Both the position numbers and the translations under genes were made by a program. From contig NZ_JAHUZG010000001.1 of the NCBI RefSeq assembly GCF_019218285.1, positions 186,001 to 250,000 on the forward strand: a stretch of 64,000 nt of DNA. Reading direction: 5' to 3'. The stretch comes from Antarctobacter sediminis. GTDB taxonomy: Bacteria; Pseudomonadota; Alphaproteobacteria; Rhodobacterales; Rhodobacteraceae. The stretch's first letter is position 1. Each line of letters starts with the position of its first letter. Below are positions 44,274 to 53,249 of the stretch, piece by piece. The notes under the pieces were generated by a model that worked only from the letters and a program-made list of their open reading frames with translations, was not told the DNA's origin and did not search any database.

Positions 44274-45152
44274 TCAGTTGCCCAAAGGGGGCAAGGCCTT
44301 GACGTAGGCGGCGACTGCCTGCCGATCCTCAGCCGACAGATGGGCAAAGTTTTCGACAACTTCGGCCATATGCCCGCCAACGGCGTCGAAGCTGGGGGTG
44401 AACCCGGATTCGAGGTAGTAGGCCACGTCTTCGGCAGACCAGTCCAGTTTGTCAGGCGTCAGCGGCGGGATTGTCCCGCTGCCTGAGGGGTTCGGTGCCC
44501 CGCCCATCCAGCGACCCTTGTCCAATGCCCCCAGCGCATTGCGCGGAGTATGGCATTCGGCACAATGCGCCAGCGTTTCCACCAGATAGCGGCCGCGTTC
44601 GTTTCCATTGGCCTCCATCACGTAGTTGTCCGACATGAAGAGGAATTTCCAGCCGCCCACCGAACGGCGGATGTTGAACGGAAATCCAACGTCGTGCGGT
44701 TTGCTGGCCACATCGCTGGCAGGCAACGTCTGCATATAGGCCCAGAGATCGACGAGGTCCTGGTCTTCCATCTTGACGTAGGAGCCATAGGGGAAGGCCG
44801 GGTAGTAATGCTGGCCCTTGGGGTTTACGCCGCGCGTCACCGCGTTGGCGAAATCCTCAAGGCTCCACCCGCCAATGCCGTGATCCTGGTCGGGCGAGAT
44901 GTTCGGCGCGTAGAACGTGCCGAAGTCAGATACAAATTCCATCCCGCCGGTCAGAACCAGCTTGTCCTCGGCCCCTTTTGTGTGGTGGCACGAGGCGCAG
45001 CCAGCCGCGGTAAAGACCGTCTCTCCCCGTGTGGCATCGCCGGTCAGCCCGCTGAACTTGTCCGCGTCGACGCGATCCGGCGCAGTGACCCACAAGCCGA
45101 CCCCGGCGCCGACAATCGCCGCCAGGACCACGAGTTTCAGGAACGTCCGCAC
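44274..45152 (-). CDS. Membrane-anchored diheme cytochrome c
   Basis: 292 residues. An uncleaved signal or anchor lies at 1-22. The two heme-binding sites are CASCH at 52-56 and CAECH at 197-201, each followed by a cytochrome c domain. It carries electrons on the periplasmic face, partner unknown. Translation begins at GTG six bases after the stop of the cytochrome c' gene, so the pair is one unit. Both need the Ccm system encoded at 10.5 kb. Confidence 0.9.
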   Translation of the reverse strand: MRTFLKLVVLAAIVGAGVGLWVTAPDRVDADKFSGLTGDATRGETVFTAAGCASCHHTKGAEDKLVLTGGMEFVSDFGTFYAPNISPDQDHGIGGWSLEDFANAVTRGVNPKGQHYYPAFPYGSYVKMEDQDLVDLWAYMQTLPASDVASKPHDVGFPFNIRRSVGGWKFLFMSDNYVMEANGNERGRYLVETLAHCAECHTPRNALGALDKGRWMGGAPNPSGSGTIPPLTPDKLDWSAEDVAYYLESGFTPSFDAVGGHMAEVVENFAHLSAEDRQAVAAYVKALPPLGN

Positions 45153-45158
45153 CGGGAA

Positions 45159-45611
45159 TTACTCGGGCGCGCGATAGGTATCGTGGCAGCCTTTGCAGGA
45201 TGCGCCGAGGGCACCCATGTTCGGGCCGATCGCGTCCTTGCCGGTGCCGGCGGCCGACGCCATCGCGGTGGCCGCTTCGCCGAAGGCGGCCCATTTGGCC
45301 GAGAAATCATCCATGTTTTCCCAGATCGCCGGTTGGGCGCGGGTGCCGTCCAGCGACATTGCGTCGGTGCCATCGGCCCACATTGCGGCCTGCGACAGCT
45401 TGGACACGGCCACCAGCGAATCGGCTGCGGCCTGTGCGGCGTCGGCGTCGTAATCCACCGAACCGCGGGCCATGCCGCCAAGAATGCCGAGGTTCAGCGC
45501 CATGATGTTGAATTGGCCCTGACGCGCCTTGACCGGCTGGGGAAGGTCCTGAGCGAAGGCGGGGGCGGCAATAACGGCCAGTGCGGCCAATGCAGCAAAC
45601 GAGGTTTTCAT
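45159..45611 (-). CDS. Cytochrome c' (cytochrome c-prime)
   Basis: 150 residues. A signal peptide (1-20, ending AFA) precedes a four-helix bundle with the C-terminal heme site CKGCH at 139-143, the place typical of class II cytochromes c. Cytochromes c' bind nitric oxide and protect against it. AGGGAGA precedes the ATG. A -10-like TATTAT lies near 45642-45647 and a 15-bp palindrome at 45658-45672 upstream of it, suggesting control by a redox or NO-responsive regulator. Confidence 0.92.
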   Translation of the reverse strand: MKTSFAALAALAVIAAPAFAQDLPQPVKARQGQFNIMALNLGILGGMARGSVDYDADAAQAAADSLVAVSKLSQAAMWADGTDAMSLDGTRAQPAIWENMDDFSAKWAAFGEAATAMASAAGTGKDAIGPNMGALGASCKGCHDTYRAPE

Positions 45612-45657
45612 GGGTATCTCCCTGTGTTGAATACCTGCAGCATAATATCGCAGGCGG

Positions 45658-45672
45658 ATGTGACAATCACAT
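45658..45672. promoter_or_regulatory. Palindrome upstream of the cytochrome c' gene
   Basis: ATGTGACAATCACAT has 6-bp arms around a 3-base centre. The arms recall the CRP/FNR family TGTGA half-site, but the usual spacer is longer. It lies 47-61 bases before the cytochrome c' start, and also between the divergent Sel1 gene. Confidence 0.45.
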
Positions 45673-45806
45673 TCTCGTATCCCGATTTCCTCAGCCGTGC
45701 CAAGCGGTCGGCTGCACAAATCCGCGGCGGATCTTGGCGTTTGACCGGGATATGGGCGCCTGTCTATCCTTCGGAGGTAACACATTTTTTTCACGGAGGA
45801 ATTTTC

Positions 45807-46751
45807 ATGTCCCGCATTCTTGCCGCAGCGATCGCGCTTTGGCCCGTGGTGGCCCCCGCGCAGGGTACGCTGGATGTGCCGATTTCCGCCGCTTTGGCCG
45901 AGGCGAGGGACGCATGGCTGGACGGTCGCTATGACGGTATCTGGCAGATCGTGCGCGAGGCCGCCGAGGCGGGGAACCCGGTGGCACAGAATATCCTTGG
46001 TGCCAGCCTGACGGAAAAGGATGGCGGCAAGGGCTTGGCCTATGATCCGGCCAAGGGGCTGGAATGGTATCGGCGCGCCGCCGAACAGGGATATGCCCGC
46101 GCGCATTTCAACATGGCCCTGTTCTGGCAGAATGACCATGATGGTTTCGGCGTCGACTTTGACCAGATGCGGGCCGAGGCGGAAAAGGCCATCGCGCTGG
46201 ATTATCCAGAGGCGTGGAACCTCTTGGGCGACATGTATTACCACGGCCGTGGCGTGGCAGAGGACAAGGCGCAGGCGCTGGCCATGTACCGCAAGGGCGC
46301 GGATGCCGGCACCTTTAACGGCCTGCGCGAGGTTGGCTACGCCTATTACCACGGCAACGGTGTCGCGCCGGACGTAGATCTTTCACGCCTGTATCTTGAA
46401 CGGGCGGTGGCCGCGGGCGACAGGAAATCCATCCCCGACCTCGCATGGCTTTACGAAGGCAATGACGGGATCGCGCAAGACCTGCTGAAATCCTATCTGC
46501 TCTACATGATGGGGGTCGAACGGGGCGTCCCCAAGGCCGCCTACGAGCTGGGGCTTTTCGTGGCTTGGAAGGATTATGAAGGCTTCTGGCACGATCCGGT
46601 CAAAGGGTACGGATACTGCCTGTTGTCGCTGGACTGGGGGTATACCTTGTCCGACGGCGATGCCACCGCCGAATGCGAAGAGATCGCAGAAGGGTTTGAC
46701 GCGGGACAGCGTGCAGCTGCCCGCGCCTTTGCCGACACGCTGAAGCGCTGA
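45807..46751 (+). CDS. Secreted Sel1/TPR repeat protein
   Basis: 314 residues. A short signal peptide (about 1-18, ending APA) is followed by Sel1-like repeats, for example YDPAKGLEWYRRAAEQGYARA and AEDKAQALAMYRKGADAG. Such repeats mediate protein contacts in the periplasm. The ribosome-binding site GGAGGA precedes the ATG; a much longer in-frame extension upstream overlaps the cytochrome genes and is not used. It converges on hpt with ten bases between stops. Confidence 0.85.
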   Translation: MSRILAAAIALWPVVAPAQGTLDVPISAALAEARDAWLDGRYDGIWQIVREAAEAGNPVAQNILGASLTEKDGGKGLAYDPAKGLEWYRRAAEQGYARAHFNMALFWQNDHDGFGVDFDQMRAEAEKAIALDYPEAWNLLGDMYYHGRGVAEDKAQALAMYRKGADAGTFNGLREVGYAYYHGNGVAPDVDLSRLYLERAVAAGDRKSIPDLAWLYEGNDGIAQDLLKSYLLYMMGVERGVPKAAYELGLFVAWKDYEGFWHDPVKGYGYCLLSLDWGYTLSDGDATAECEEIAEGFDAGQRAAARAFADTLKR

Positions 46752-46761
46752 GGCGGCGCGG

Positions 46762-47301
46762 TCAGTCCGTAAACCGCACCTTGCCGATATAGGGCAGGTT
46801 GCGGTTTCTCTGGGCAAAGTCGATGCCGTATCCGACGACAAATTCATCGGGGATCTCGAAGCCGGTCCAGTCGGCCTTGACCTCGACCTCGCGGCGCGAG
46901 GGTTTGTCCAGAAGGGCGATCACCCTAAGCTTGCGCGGCCCACGCGCCTGCAACAGGTGGACGACGTGGCTCATGGTGAAGCCGGTGTCGATGATGTCCT
47001 CGACCACCAGAACGTCGCGGCCTTCGATGCCAGAGCGCAGATCCTTGAGGATGCGCACTTCGCGGCTGCTTTCCATGCCGTCACCGTAGGAGGAGGCTTC
47101 GAGGAAATCGACCTCGACCGGCAGGTTCAATTCTCGCACGAGATCGGCGATAAAGACGAAACTGCCGCGCAGCAGGCCGACAACCACCAGTTTGTCGGTG
47201 TCCGCGAATTCACGGTCGATCTCGCGCGCCAGCGCCTCGATCCGGGCGGCTATAGCCTTGGCCGAGATCATTTGGTCTACGACATAAGGACGCTTTGTCA
47301 T
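46762..47301 (-). CDS. hpt: Hypoxanthine phosphoribosyltransferase
   Basis: 179 residues. The PRPP-binding motif VVEDIIDTG and the [12 protein letters not shown] loop identify it; LDKPSRREV and [16 protein letters not shown] complete the family pattern. It salvages hypoxanthine to IMP. AAGGGAAAG precedes the ATG of MTKRPYVV. It is divergent from the Coq10-like gene. Confidence 0.95.
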   Translation of the reverse strand: MTKRPYVVDQMISAKAIAARIEALAREIDREFADTDKLVVVGLLRGSFVFIADLVRELNLPVEVDFLEASSYGDGMESSREVRILKDLRSGIEGRDVLVVEDIIDTGFTMSHVVHLLQARGPRKLRVIALLDKPSRREVEVKADWTGFEIPDEFVVGYGIDFAQRNRNLPYIGKVRFTD

Positions 47302-47372
47302 GGCTTTCCCTTGAAATTTCCGCCTGACAATACGAAATCCCGCCGCATTGTTCAGTCCCCAAAAAGAGCGAC

Positions 47373-47816
47373 ATGCCGACCCACTCTGAAACCCGCAATC
47401 TGCCCTACACCGCCCAACAGATGTACGATCTGGTTGGGGATGTGGCCTCATACCCGAAATTCCTGCCGTGGACAGCGGCGGCGCGCATCCGGTCGCGCGA
47501 GGATCACGGAGACCACGAGGTGATGCTTGCGGACCTGGTGATCTCGTTCAAGGTCTTCCGCGAGAAATTCGGATCGCGCGTGACGCTCTGGCCCGAGGAT
47601 CGGCGGATCGACACCGAATACCTCGACGGGCCGTTTCACCACATGGTGTCAAAGTGGGGCTTCAAGGATGTCGAAGGCGGATGCGAAGTGTCCTTCTTCG
47701 TGGATTTCGAATTTCGCAACCGCATCCTGCAAGGGGCGGCGGGCATGTTCTTTTACGATGCGATGCAGCGGATCGTGCGTGCATTTGAGCGGCGCGCGGC
47801 GGAACTTTACGGCTAG
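47373..47816 (+). CDS. Coq10/RatA-type START domain protein
   Basis: 147 residues of the SRPBCC fold: [22 protein letters not shown] is the family hallmark and [16 protein letters not shown] the C-terminal helix region. Coq10 relatives bind ubiquinone and help its use in respiration; some are named RatA, after a ribosome-association toxin. The ubiquinone role is more likely here. Confidence 0.88.
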   Translation: MPTHSETRNLPYTAQQMYDLVGDVASYPKFLPWTAAARIRSREDHGDHEVMLADLVISFKVFREKFGSRVTLWPEDRRIDTEYLDGPFHHMVSKWGFKDVEGGCEVSFFVDFEFRNRILQGAAGMFFYDAMQRIVRAFERRAAELYG

Positions 47817-47960
47817 GTCAGGGGCAAGAGGACAGGCGGCGCCTTCCCTGGATCTGCAAATACGCGGTTAACCACGCCGCGTGATCCCGGGGTATGTGCC
47901 CCTGTTTCGTCAGATTTCCGGCGCATCCTTGGCCAAAGCCTTGATGACCGGATCCGCGCC

Positions 47961-48470
47961 ATGCCTGCCGTTTTCAACATCGCCGCGATCAAACTGCCCT
48001 TGGTGCAGCTTTTGTCCATGCCGCAGGCGGCCAAGAACGCCGCGCAGAAAGTTCCGCCGGGACAGGCGCAGCACGCCGCGCAATCCGCCCCCACGGCGGT
48101 CGCGCCCAACGGGGCTGGCGCGCCCATGGCCACCGGCGCGGTGTTGCCACCCTCGGCGCAGTTGCCGGTTCCGGCACCGCCGCCGGTGGTTTCGACCAGC
48201 CAGACAGGGCGCCTTGCCGCCGCTGCGATCAACGGGCTGGAGCGTCAGCCGGAGGACCGGCGAGGACAGAGGCAAGGACAAGGGCAGGGCGACCGACACC
48301 GGCATGGCGACCCGGCGCAGGGCGATGACCCCGAACATCCGCCGCAGGCCCAGACCGCATCTCATGACAGTCTGCCCGGCGGTCTGGCCCCCTTGTCATC
48401 AGATCCACAGACCACCCGTGCTGCTCCGGGGTATGCTGCCGCGCGGGCGGCTACCCGCAGCGGTTCGTGA
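47961..48470 (+). CDS. Possible Pro/Ala/Gln-rich hypothetical protein
   Basis: 169 codons from an ATG without a clear ribosome-binding site. The first 80 codons use GC-ending third positions like real genes here; the rest are Gln, Arg, His and Pro rich. It looks like a low-complexity protein, but the region between the Coq10-like gene and the amt terminator (47817-48480) also has open frames in other phases, so this may not be coding. No family recognised. Confidence 0.35.
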   Translation: MPAVFNIAAIKLPLVQLLSMPQAAKNAAQKVPPGQAQHAAQSAPTAVAPNGAGAPMATGAVLPPSAQLPVPAPPPVVSTSQTGRLAAAAINGLERQPEDRRGQRQGQGQGDRHRHGDPAQGDDPEHPPQAQTASHDSLPGGLAPLSSDPQTTRAAPGYAAARAATRSGS

Positions 48471-48480
48471 CGGACGCAAA

Positions 48481-48505
48481 GAAAAACGGGCCCCGAAGGG
48501 CCCGT
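48481..48505 (-). terminator. Intrinsic terminator of amt
   Basis: An 8-bp stem (48486-48493 with 48498-48505) with loop CGAA is followed on the minus strand by five T bases, 29 bases after the amt stop. Confidence 0.85.
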
Positions 48506-48533
48506 CCGTTGCGGCTTGTCTGTTTGTGGCGGA

Positions 48534-49712
48534 TCAGCTTGCGTGATCGTAGGCCCGTTCGCCATGCACGCTGATGTCCAGCCCGTTGACCTCGGTCTCT
48601 TCGTCGACCCGCAGCGGGAACACCGCCTTGACCACGAAGATCAGAACCACGGTCACGACTGTGGTGAAAACACCGACAACCACCAGCGATCCCAGTTGCG
48701 CCGCCCAAGACCCAAGGCCAAAGACCGCGATCATGATGGTGCCAAAGATCCCGCCAACTCCGTGGACGGCAAAGACGTCCAGTGTGTCGTCGATCTTTAG
48801 CTTGTTGCGGATCAGGTTGACGGCTTCCTGACAAAGGATGCCAGCCACCGCGCCGATGATCAGCGCCTGCACCGGACCGACAAAGCCAGAGGCCGGGGTG
48901 ATCGAGGCGAGGCCCGCGATCGTGCCCGTCACCATGCCCACCATCGAGGCTTTGCCGAACTTCACCTTTTCCCACAGCGCCCAGGTCAGCGAGGCCGCTG
49001 CCGCGCTCAGGTGTGTCACGGTCAGCGCCATGGCCGCGCCACCGTCCGCCGCCAGTTGCGAGCCGCCGTTGAAGCCGAACCAGCCGACCCAAAGCATCGC
49101 CGCGCCGATCATCACGTAGCCGGGGTTATGCGGGGGATGGGTGGTGGTGCGGCGCGGACCAAGGAAAACCGCGATCAGCAGCGCCGCAAGGCCAGCGGTT
49201 TCATGCACCACGATGCCACCGGCAAAATCCTTGACCGCCTCACCGAACAGCGGGGTATCTCCGGCCAGCAGGCCGCCGCCCCAGACCCAATGCGTCACCG
49301 GCGCGTAACACAGCAACATCCACAGGCCCGAAAACACCAGCACAAAGCCAAAGCCCACGCGTTCTACGTAGGCGCCCACGATCAGCGCCGGGGTGATGAT
49401 GGCAAAGGTCATCTGGAAGGCAAAGAACAGCACTTCGGGCAGGGTGCCCGCCAGCGTGTCGGCGTCGATGCCGTTCAGAAACGCCTTGCCCAGACCGCCC
49501 CACAGGGCGTTGCCCTCACCAAAGGCGATGGAATAGCCCAAGGCGAACCAGAGCACGCTCATCAGGCAGGCGATGGCATAACAATGCATAAAGACGCTGA
49601 GCACGTTCCGTGCCCGCACAAGGCCGCCGTAAAACAGCGCCAGCCCCGGCAGCGTCATGAACAGCACAAGTGCTGTGGCTACGATGATCCAGGCGGTGTC
49701 CGCTCCGTTCAT
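48534..49712 (-). CDS. amt: Ammonium transporter
   Basis: 392 residues with eleven membrane segments of the Amt/Rh family. The channel histidines are in VVHETAGLAALL and FAVHGVGGIFGT. It imports ammonium and is normally gated by a GlnK protein, whose gene is not adjacent here. The start MNGADTAWI follows GGAGGG. Upstream, two copies of a 19-base AT-cored palindrome also found before dusB-ntrBC suggest nitrogen control. Confidence 0.95.
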   Translation of the reverse strand: MNGADTAWIIVATALVLFMTLPGLALFYGGLVRARNVLSVFMHCYAIACLMSVLWFALGYSIAFGEGNALWGGLGKAFLNGIDADTLAGTLPEVLFFAFQMTFAIITPALIVGAYVERVGFGFVLVFSGLWMLLCYAPVTHWVWGGGLLAGDTPLFGEAVKDFAGGIVVHETAGLAALLIAVFLGPRRTTTHPPHNPGYVMIGAAMLWVGWFGFNGGSQLAADGGAAMALTVTHLSAAAASLTWALWEKVKFGKASMVGMVTGTIAGLASITPASGFVGPVQALIIGAVAGILCQEAVNLIRNKLKIDDTLDVFAVHGVGGIFGTIMIAVFGLGSWAAQLGSLVVVGVFTTVVTVVLIFVVKAVFPLRVDEETEVNGLDISVHGERAYDHAS

Positions 49713-49828
49713 ATCCCATGTCCCTCCGTTGATTGGCGGGCACAAAGACGGATTCGACTGCGGATAAAAACAGCAGGCATGTTTTGAGGCGCGTAAAAAC
49801 CCGGCCTTTTGCAAACTGCACAAAATAT

Positions 49829-49847
49829 GTGCTTAAAAATTTGGCGT
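49829..49847. promoter_or_regulatory. AT-cored palindrome, amt copy 1 (candidate NtrC site)
   Basis: GTGCTTAAAAATTTGGCGT matches the copy before dusB in 16 of 19 positions. Its centre is 126 bases before the amt start. A GCAC-N7-GTGC inverted repeat (49818-49832), the classical NtrC half-site spacing, overlaps its left end. Confidence 0.55.
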
Positions 49848-49935
49848 TGCGCGGGTTTTGGGCGGTTCGGAAACCGCCAATATGCGTGGGGTTTCAAGTA
49901 TCGCTGACCGAACGGGCTGTGCGCCGCTTGATGAT

Positions 49936-49954
49936 TTGCCTAAAAATTAGTCAC
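49936..49954. promoter_or_regulatory. AT-cored palindrome, amt copy 2 (candidate NtrC site)
   Basis: TTGCCTAAAAATTAGTCAC matches the dusB copy in 16 of 19 positions and lies 107 bases from copy 1, close to ten helical turns. The 283-base gap between amt and cinA holds these two sites and a small hairpin at 49861-49878. Confidence 0.55.
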
Positions 49955-49995
49955 ATTTGGGTCAAGGACGGCCTGTCAGTCACTGCGGCAGCCCG

Positions 49996-50463
49996 TTATT
50001 TCAACGCCGCAAGGATCATCGACAGCGCATGTTCGGTTGCGGCAGCGCGAACCGCTGCACGGCCAAGCGCACCGTGTTCGATGGTCTCGCTTGTCACCCC
50101 TCGCGGGGTGGCAAGGCCGTAACACACGCGGCCTTCGGGTTTGAACTCTGACCCGCCGGGGCCGGCGATGCCGCTGATGGCGACGGCAATATCGGCGCCC
50201 GCTCCCGACAGCGCGCCCTGCGCCATCTCGCGCACAACTTCCTCGGACACCGCACCATGCGCGTCCAGCGTCGCGGGGGACACGCCCAACATTTCGGTCT
50301 TGGCGGTGTTGGAATAGGTGACAAAGCCGCGTTCGAAAATATTGGACGATCCGGCCACATCGGTAAGCGCCGCGGCAACCTTGCCGCCTGTACAGCTTTC
50401 GGCACAGGTGATGTGCAGCCGCCTGTTCATGGCCGCCTCCAGGATTTGCTCGGCAAGGCTCAC
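49996..50463 (-). CDS. pncC: CinA-type nicotinamide-nucleotide amidohydrolase
   Basis: 155 residues, the stand-alone C-terminal domain of CinA: ITCAESCTGGKVAAALTDV near the start and ISGIAGPGGSEFKPEG later. It deamidates nicotinamide mononucleotide in NAD recycling. Translation starts at GTG, overlapping the pgpA stop by four bases. It is the last gene of ispDF-pgpA-cinA. Confidence 0.88.
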   Translation of the reverse strand: MSLAEQILEAAMNRRLHITCAESCTGGKVAAALTDVAGSSNIFERGFVTYSNTAKTEMLGVSPATLDAHGAVSEEVVREMAQGALSGAGADIAVAISGIAGPGGSEFKPEGRVCYGLATPRGVTSETIEHGALGRAAVRAAATEHALSMILAALK

Positions 50464-50945
50464 ATCAATACTCCATGAGAAAGACCGGCCAGCAGGATGG
50501 AAACGACGGCGGCAAAGACCCCGGCGACCACATCATCCAGCATGACCCCCAAAGGCGTGCCCATGCGGTCGGCCCGGCCCACCAGCCAGGGTTTCCAGAT
50601 GTCGAAGAGGCGGAACAAGAGGAACCCCGCCAGCCATCCGGGCCATAGCCGCCAAAGTTCGACGGACATGAGCATCGCACCGTAACTGACGGGAAAGATT
50701 GCGATCCATTGGCCCACAAGCTCGTCGATGACAACCCAGGAGGGATCTTCGCCATGGCCCTGCGCGGTCAGCCGGTCTACGGCCCACCAACCAAGGGCAA
50801 AGGCGACAAGCGTCAGCGCCAGAAGCAACCAAAAACCACCAACAAGGTGGACACCATAGGCCAGCGGCAGCGCCGCCAGCGATCCCCAGGTGCCGGGGGC
50901 CGGTCGCAGAAAACCTGCGCCGCCCAGTGCCGCGAACCACCTCAT
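50460..50945 (-). CDS. pgpA: Phosphatidylglycerophosphatase A
   Basis: 161 residues with four hydrophobic segments. The PgpA pattern [15 protein letters not shown] and [11 protein letters not shown], then [10 protein letters not shown] and [10 protein letters not shown], is complete. It removes phosphate from phosphatidylglycerophosphate to make phosphatidylglycerol in the inner membrane. It overlaps ispDF upstream and cinA downstream by four bases each. Confidence 0.93.
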   Translation of the reverse strand: MRWFAALGGAGFLRPAPGTWGSLAALPLAYGVHLVGGFWLLLALTLVAFALGWWAVDRLTAQGHGEDPSWVVIDELVGQWIAIFPVSYGAMLMSVELWRLWPGWLAGFLLFRLFDIWKPWLVGRADRMGTPLGVMLDDVVAGVFAAVVSILLAGLSHGVLM

Positions 50946-52072
50946 GCCGCCACCAGAGTCGCGGTGGCCAGCGCGGCGATCCCTTCTTCGCGGCCGGTAA
51001 AGCCCAGCCTTTCTGAAGTTGTGGCCTTGATCGATACGCGGGACGGGTCCAGCGTCATGATCTCGGCCATTCTGGCGGTCATTTCGGCCGCGTGCGGACC
51101 AACTTTGGGCCGTTCGCAGATCAGGGTGAGGTCGATATTGCCAATGTCAAAGCCGCGCGACCGGGCCAGATCGACCGCATGGCGCAGAAAGATCTCGCTC
51201 GCGGCGCCTTTCCATTGCGGATCTGAAGGCGGGAAGTGGCGGCCAATGTCGCCCTCTGCCATTGCGCCGTATAATGCGTCAGTGACCGCGTGCATGCCAA
51301 CGTCGGCGTCGGAATGGCCTTTGAGTTTATGTGTATGCGGGATCTTTACGCCGCAGAGGATCACGTGATCGCCTTGCTCAAAGGCATGCACGTCAAATCC
51401 GTTGCCCAGTCGAATGTCCATTTGTCCTCGCAACTGTTTGGCGGCCCTGAGGAAATCCTCCGGGCCGGTAATCTTCAGATTGGCTTCGTCGCCGGGGACG
51501 ATGGCCACATCCATGCCCGCCGCCCGAGCCACCGCCACATCATCCGCCGCACCGCCAGGATGAGCGCGATGCGCCGCAAGGATGCCTGCGTAGTCAAACC
51601 CTTGCGGGGTTTGCGCGCGGTACAGGCCTGCGCGGTCGCGGGTGCCGCTGACCAGGTCATCGTCGCCGGTCCAAAGCGCGTCCGTCACGGCCAGCGCAGG
51701 GGCCGCGCCGGGATGATGGTCCAGTGCGTCGATCACCGATCTGATCACCCGGGGGGCGATGCAGGGGCGGGCGACATCGTGGATCAGCACCTTTTGCGGG
51801 GCGCGCGGCTCCAAAGCTTCCAGCCCGGCGCGAACAGAGGCAGAGCGTTCCGCGCCGCCTGCCACCAGTTGAACCTCCAGCCCCTTGGTCACGGTGGTGG
51901 CAATGTCGCGATCATCTGGGTGAATCACCATGACCAACGGGCCGAATCCGGCAAAAGCCTCCAACGTCCAGCGCGCCACCGGTTTTCCGGCAATCTCGCG
52001 CCATTGTTTCGGCTGACCGCCGCCCGCCCGCGTGCCGCGTCCGGCGGCCACGATGATGATCCCAGTCTGCAT
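50942..52072 (-). CDS. ispDF: Bifunctional IspD/IspF enzyme of the MEP pathway
   Basis: 376 residues. Residues 1-215 are IspD, 2-C-methylerythritol 4-phosphate cytidylyltransferase ([18 protein letters not shown] nucleotide loop). Residues 216-376 are IspF, the cyclodiphosphate synthase ([11 protein letters not shown] with metal ligands Asp and His, and [16 protein letters not shown]). The fusion is common in alphaproteobacteria. The start MQTGIIIV follows ACGGAAAAG. It is divergent from dusB. Confidence 0.96.
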   Translation of the reverse strand: MQTGIIIVAAGRGTRAGGGQPKQWREIAGKPVARWTLEAFAGFGPLVMVIHPDDRDIATTVTKGLEVQLVAGGAERSASVRAGLEALEPRAPQKVLIHDVARPCIAPRVIRSVIDALDHHPGAAPALAVTDALWTGDDDLVSGTRDRAGLYRAQTPQGFDYAGILAAHRAHPGGAADDVAVARAAGMDVAIVPGDEANLKITGPEDFLRAAKQLRGQMDIRLGNGFDVHAFEQGDHVILCGVKIPHTHKLKGHSDADVGMHAVTDALYGAMAEGDIGRHFPPSDPQWKGAASEIFLRHAVDLARSRGFDIGNIDLTLICERPKVGPHAAEMTARMAEIMTLDPSRVSIKATTSERLGFTGREEGIAALATATLVAA

Positions 52073-52138
52073 GGCTTTTCCGTCTTTTGCCGGTTTGTCA
52101 TAGGCGCAGCGGCGAGGCGGCGCAATCACGCGGGGAAA

Positions 52139-52157
52139 GTGCCTAAAAATTAGGCGC
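52139..52157. promoter_or_regulatory. AT-cored palindrome before dusB-ntrBC (candidate NtrC site)
   Basis: GTGCCTAAAAATTAGGCGC contains the perfect inverted repeat GCCTAA-AAA-TTAGGC (52141-52155). It lies 112 bases before the dusB start and 67 before the divergent ispDF start. Two near copies precede amt. Confidence 0.6.
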
Positions 52158-52268
52158 GACGATCTGCGTCGCCCTAGAAATGGGCCTCTCAGATTGAAGA
52201 AAACACTGGTTCCTCATAAATCTGACTTGAACAAAAGAGTTGAACGCCATCGCACAAGGACTGGGCAT

Positions 52269-53249
52269 TTGGGTTTTGATCTAGGAGATCGGCAGATCAC
52301 GGAACCGGTCTTGCTGGCGCCACTGGCGGGAATCACCGATCTGCCGTTCCGAACGCTGGTTTCGCGGTTCGGTGCCGGGCTGGTGGTGTCCGAGATGATT
52401 GCCAGCGGCGAGTTCCTGACCGAACGCCCCGGAACACGGGAAAAGGCGGAATTGGGCGCGCAGATCGAAAACACCTCGGTCCAGATTGCGGGACGCGAGG
52501 CCGGGCCGATGGCCGAAGCCGCGCGCATGGTCGCGGACATGGGCGCGCGGGTGATCGACATCAATATGGGGTGTCCGGCCAAGAAAGTGACCGGAGGATG
52601 GTCCGGGTCGGCGCTGATGCAAGTGCCCGACCACGCGCTGCGCCTGATCGAGGCGGTCGTCGCCGCGGTGGATCTGCCGGTGACGCTGAAGACCCGTCTG
52701 GGGTGGGACAACGACTGTCTGAACGCCGCGGAAATCGCCCGGCGGGCCGAGGCGGCGGGTGTGCGAATGATCGTCATTCACGGTCGCACGCGCTGTCAGT
52801 TTTACAAGGGGTCGGCCGATTGGGCGGCCATATCGGAGGTGAAGAACGCGGTGCAAGTACCTGTAATCGCGAATGGAGATGTCGTCAGCCCCGCCACCGC
52901 GCGACAGGCGCTGGCGCGCTCTGGCGCAGATGGTGTGATGATTGGGCGCGGCGCGCAGGGCGCGCCCTGGCGGCTGGCTCAGGTGGCGCATGCCCTTTAT
53001 GGCGCACCGGCGCCGGTCGTGCCGCAAGGCACCGATCTGGTCGACATGGTCTCGGGCCATTACGACGCCATGCTGGCGTTCTATGGCAAGACTCTCGGCA
53101 ACCGCGTCGCCCGCAAACATCTGGGATGGTACATGGACGAGGCCGGGACCCCGGCAGCCTTGCGCAAACGCCTGTTGACCGAGCGCGATACCGGCGCCGT
53201 TCTGAACCTGTTGCCCGAGGCGCTGTTGACCCCGGCGGAGGCAGCGTGA
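52269..53249 (+). CDS. dusB: tRNA dihydrouridine synthase B (NifR3)
   Basis: 326 residues from a TTG start with AAGGA eight bases upstream; no ATG or GTG lies at the family N-terminus, and a longer TTG start lacks a ribosome-binding site. The FMN barrel signature LLAPLAGITDLPF opens the protein and the catalytic Cys is in NMGCPAKKV. It reduces uridine in the tRNA D-loop. In Rhodobacter this gene, called nifR3, leads the ntrBC operon, as here; its stop overlaps ntrB by one base. Confidence 0.93.
   Translation: MGFDLGDRQITEPVLLAPLAGITDLPFRTLVSRFGAGLVVSEMIASGEFLTERPGTREKAELGAQIENTSVQIAGREAGPMAEAARMVADMGARVIDINMGCPAKKVTGGWSGSALMQVPDHALRLIEAVVAAVDLPVTLKTRLGWDNDCLNAAEIARRAEAAGVRMIVIHGRTRCQFYKGSADWAAISEVKNAVQVPVIANGDVVSPATARQALARSGADGVMIGRGAQGAPWRLAQVAHALYGAPAPVVPQGTDLVDMVSGHYDAMLAFYGKTLGNRVARKHLGWYMDEAGTPAALRKRLLTERDTGAVLNLLPEALLTPAEAA

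Noticed and set aside
44550-45806. A long N-terminal extension of the Sel1 gene
   Set aside because: It runs antisense through two cytochrome genes; a good ribosome-binding site and signal peptide mark the start at 45807.
49713-49995. Sigma-54 promoter before amt
   Set aside because: No TGGC-N7-TGC pair with correct spacing was found on the minus strand, consistent with an NtrC lacking GAFTGA.
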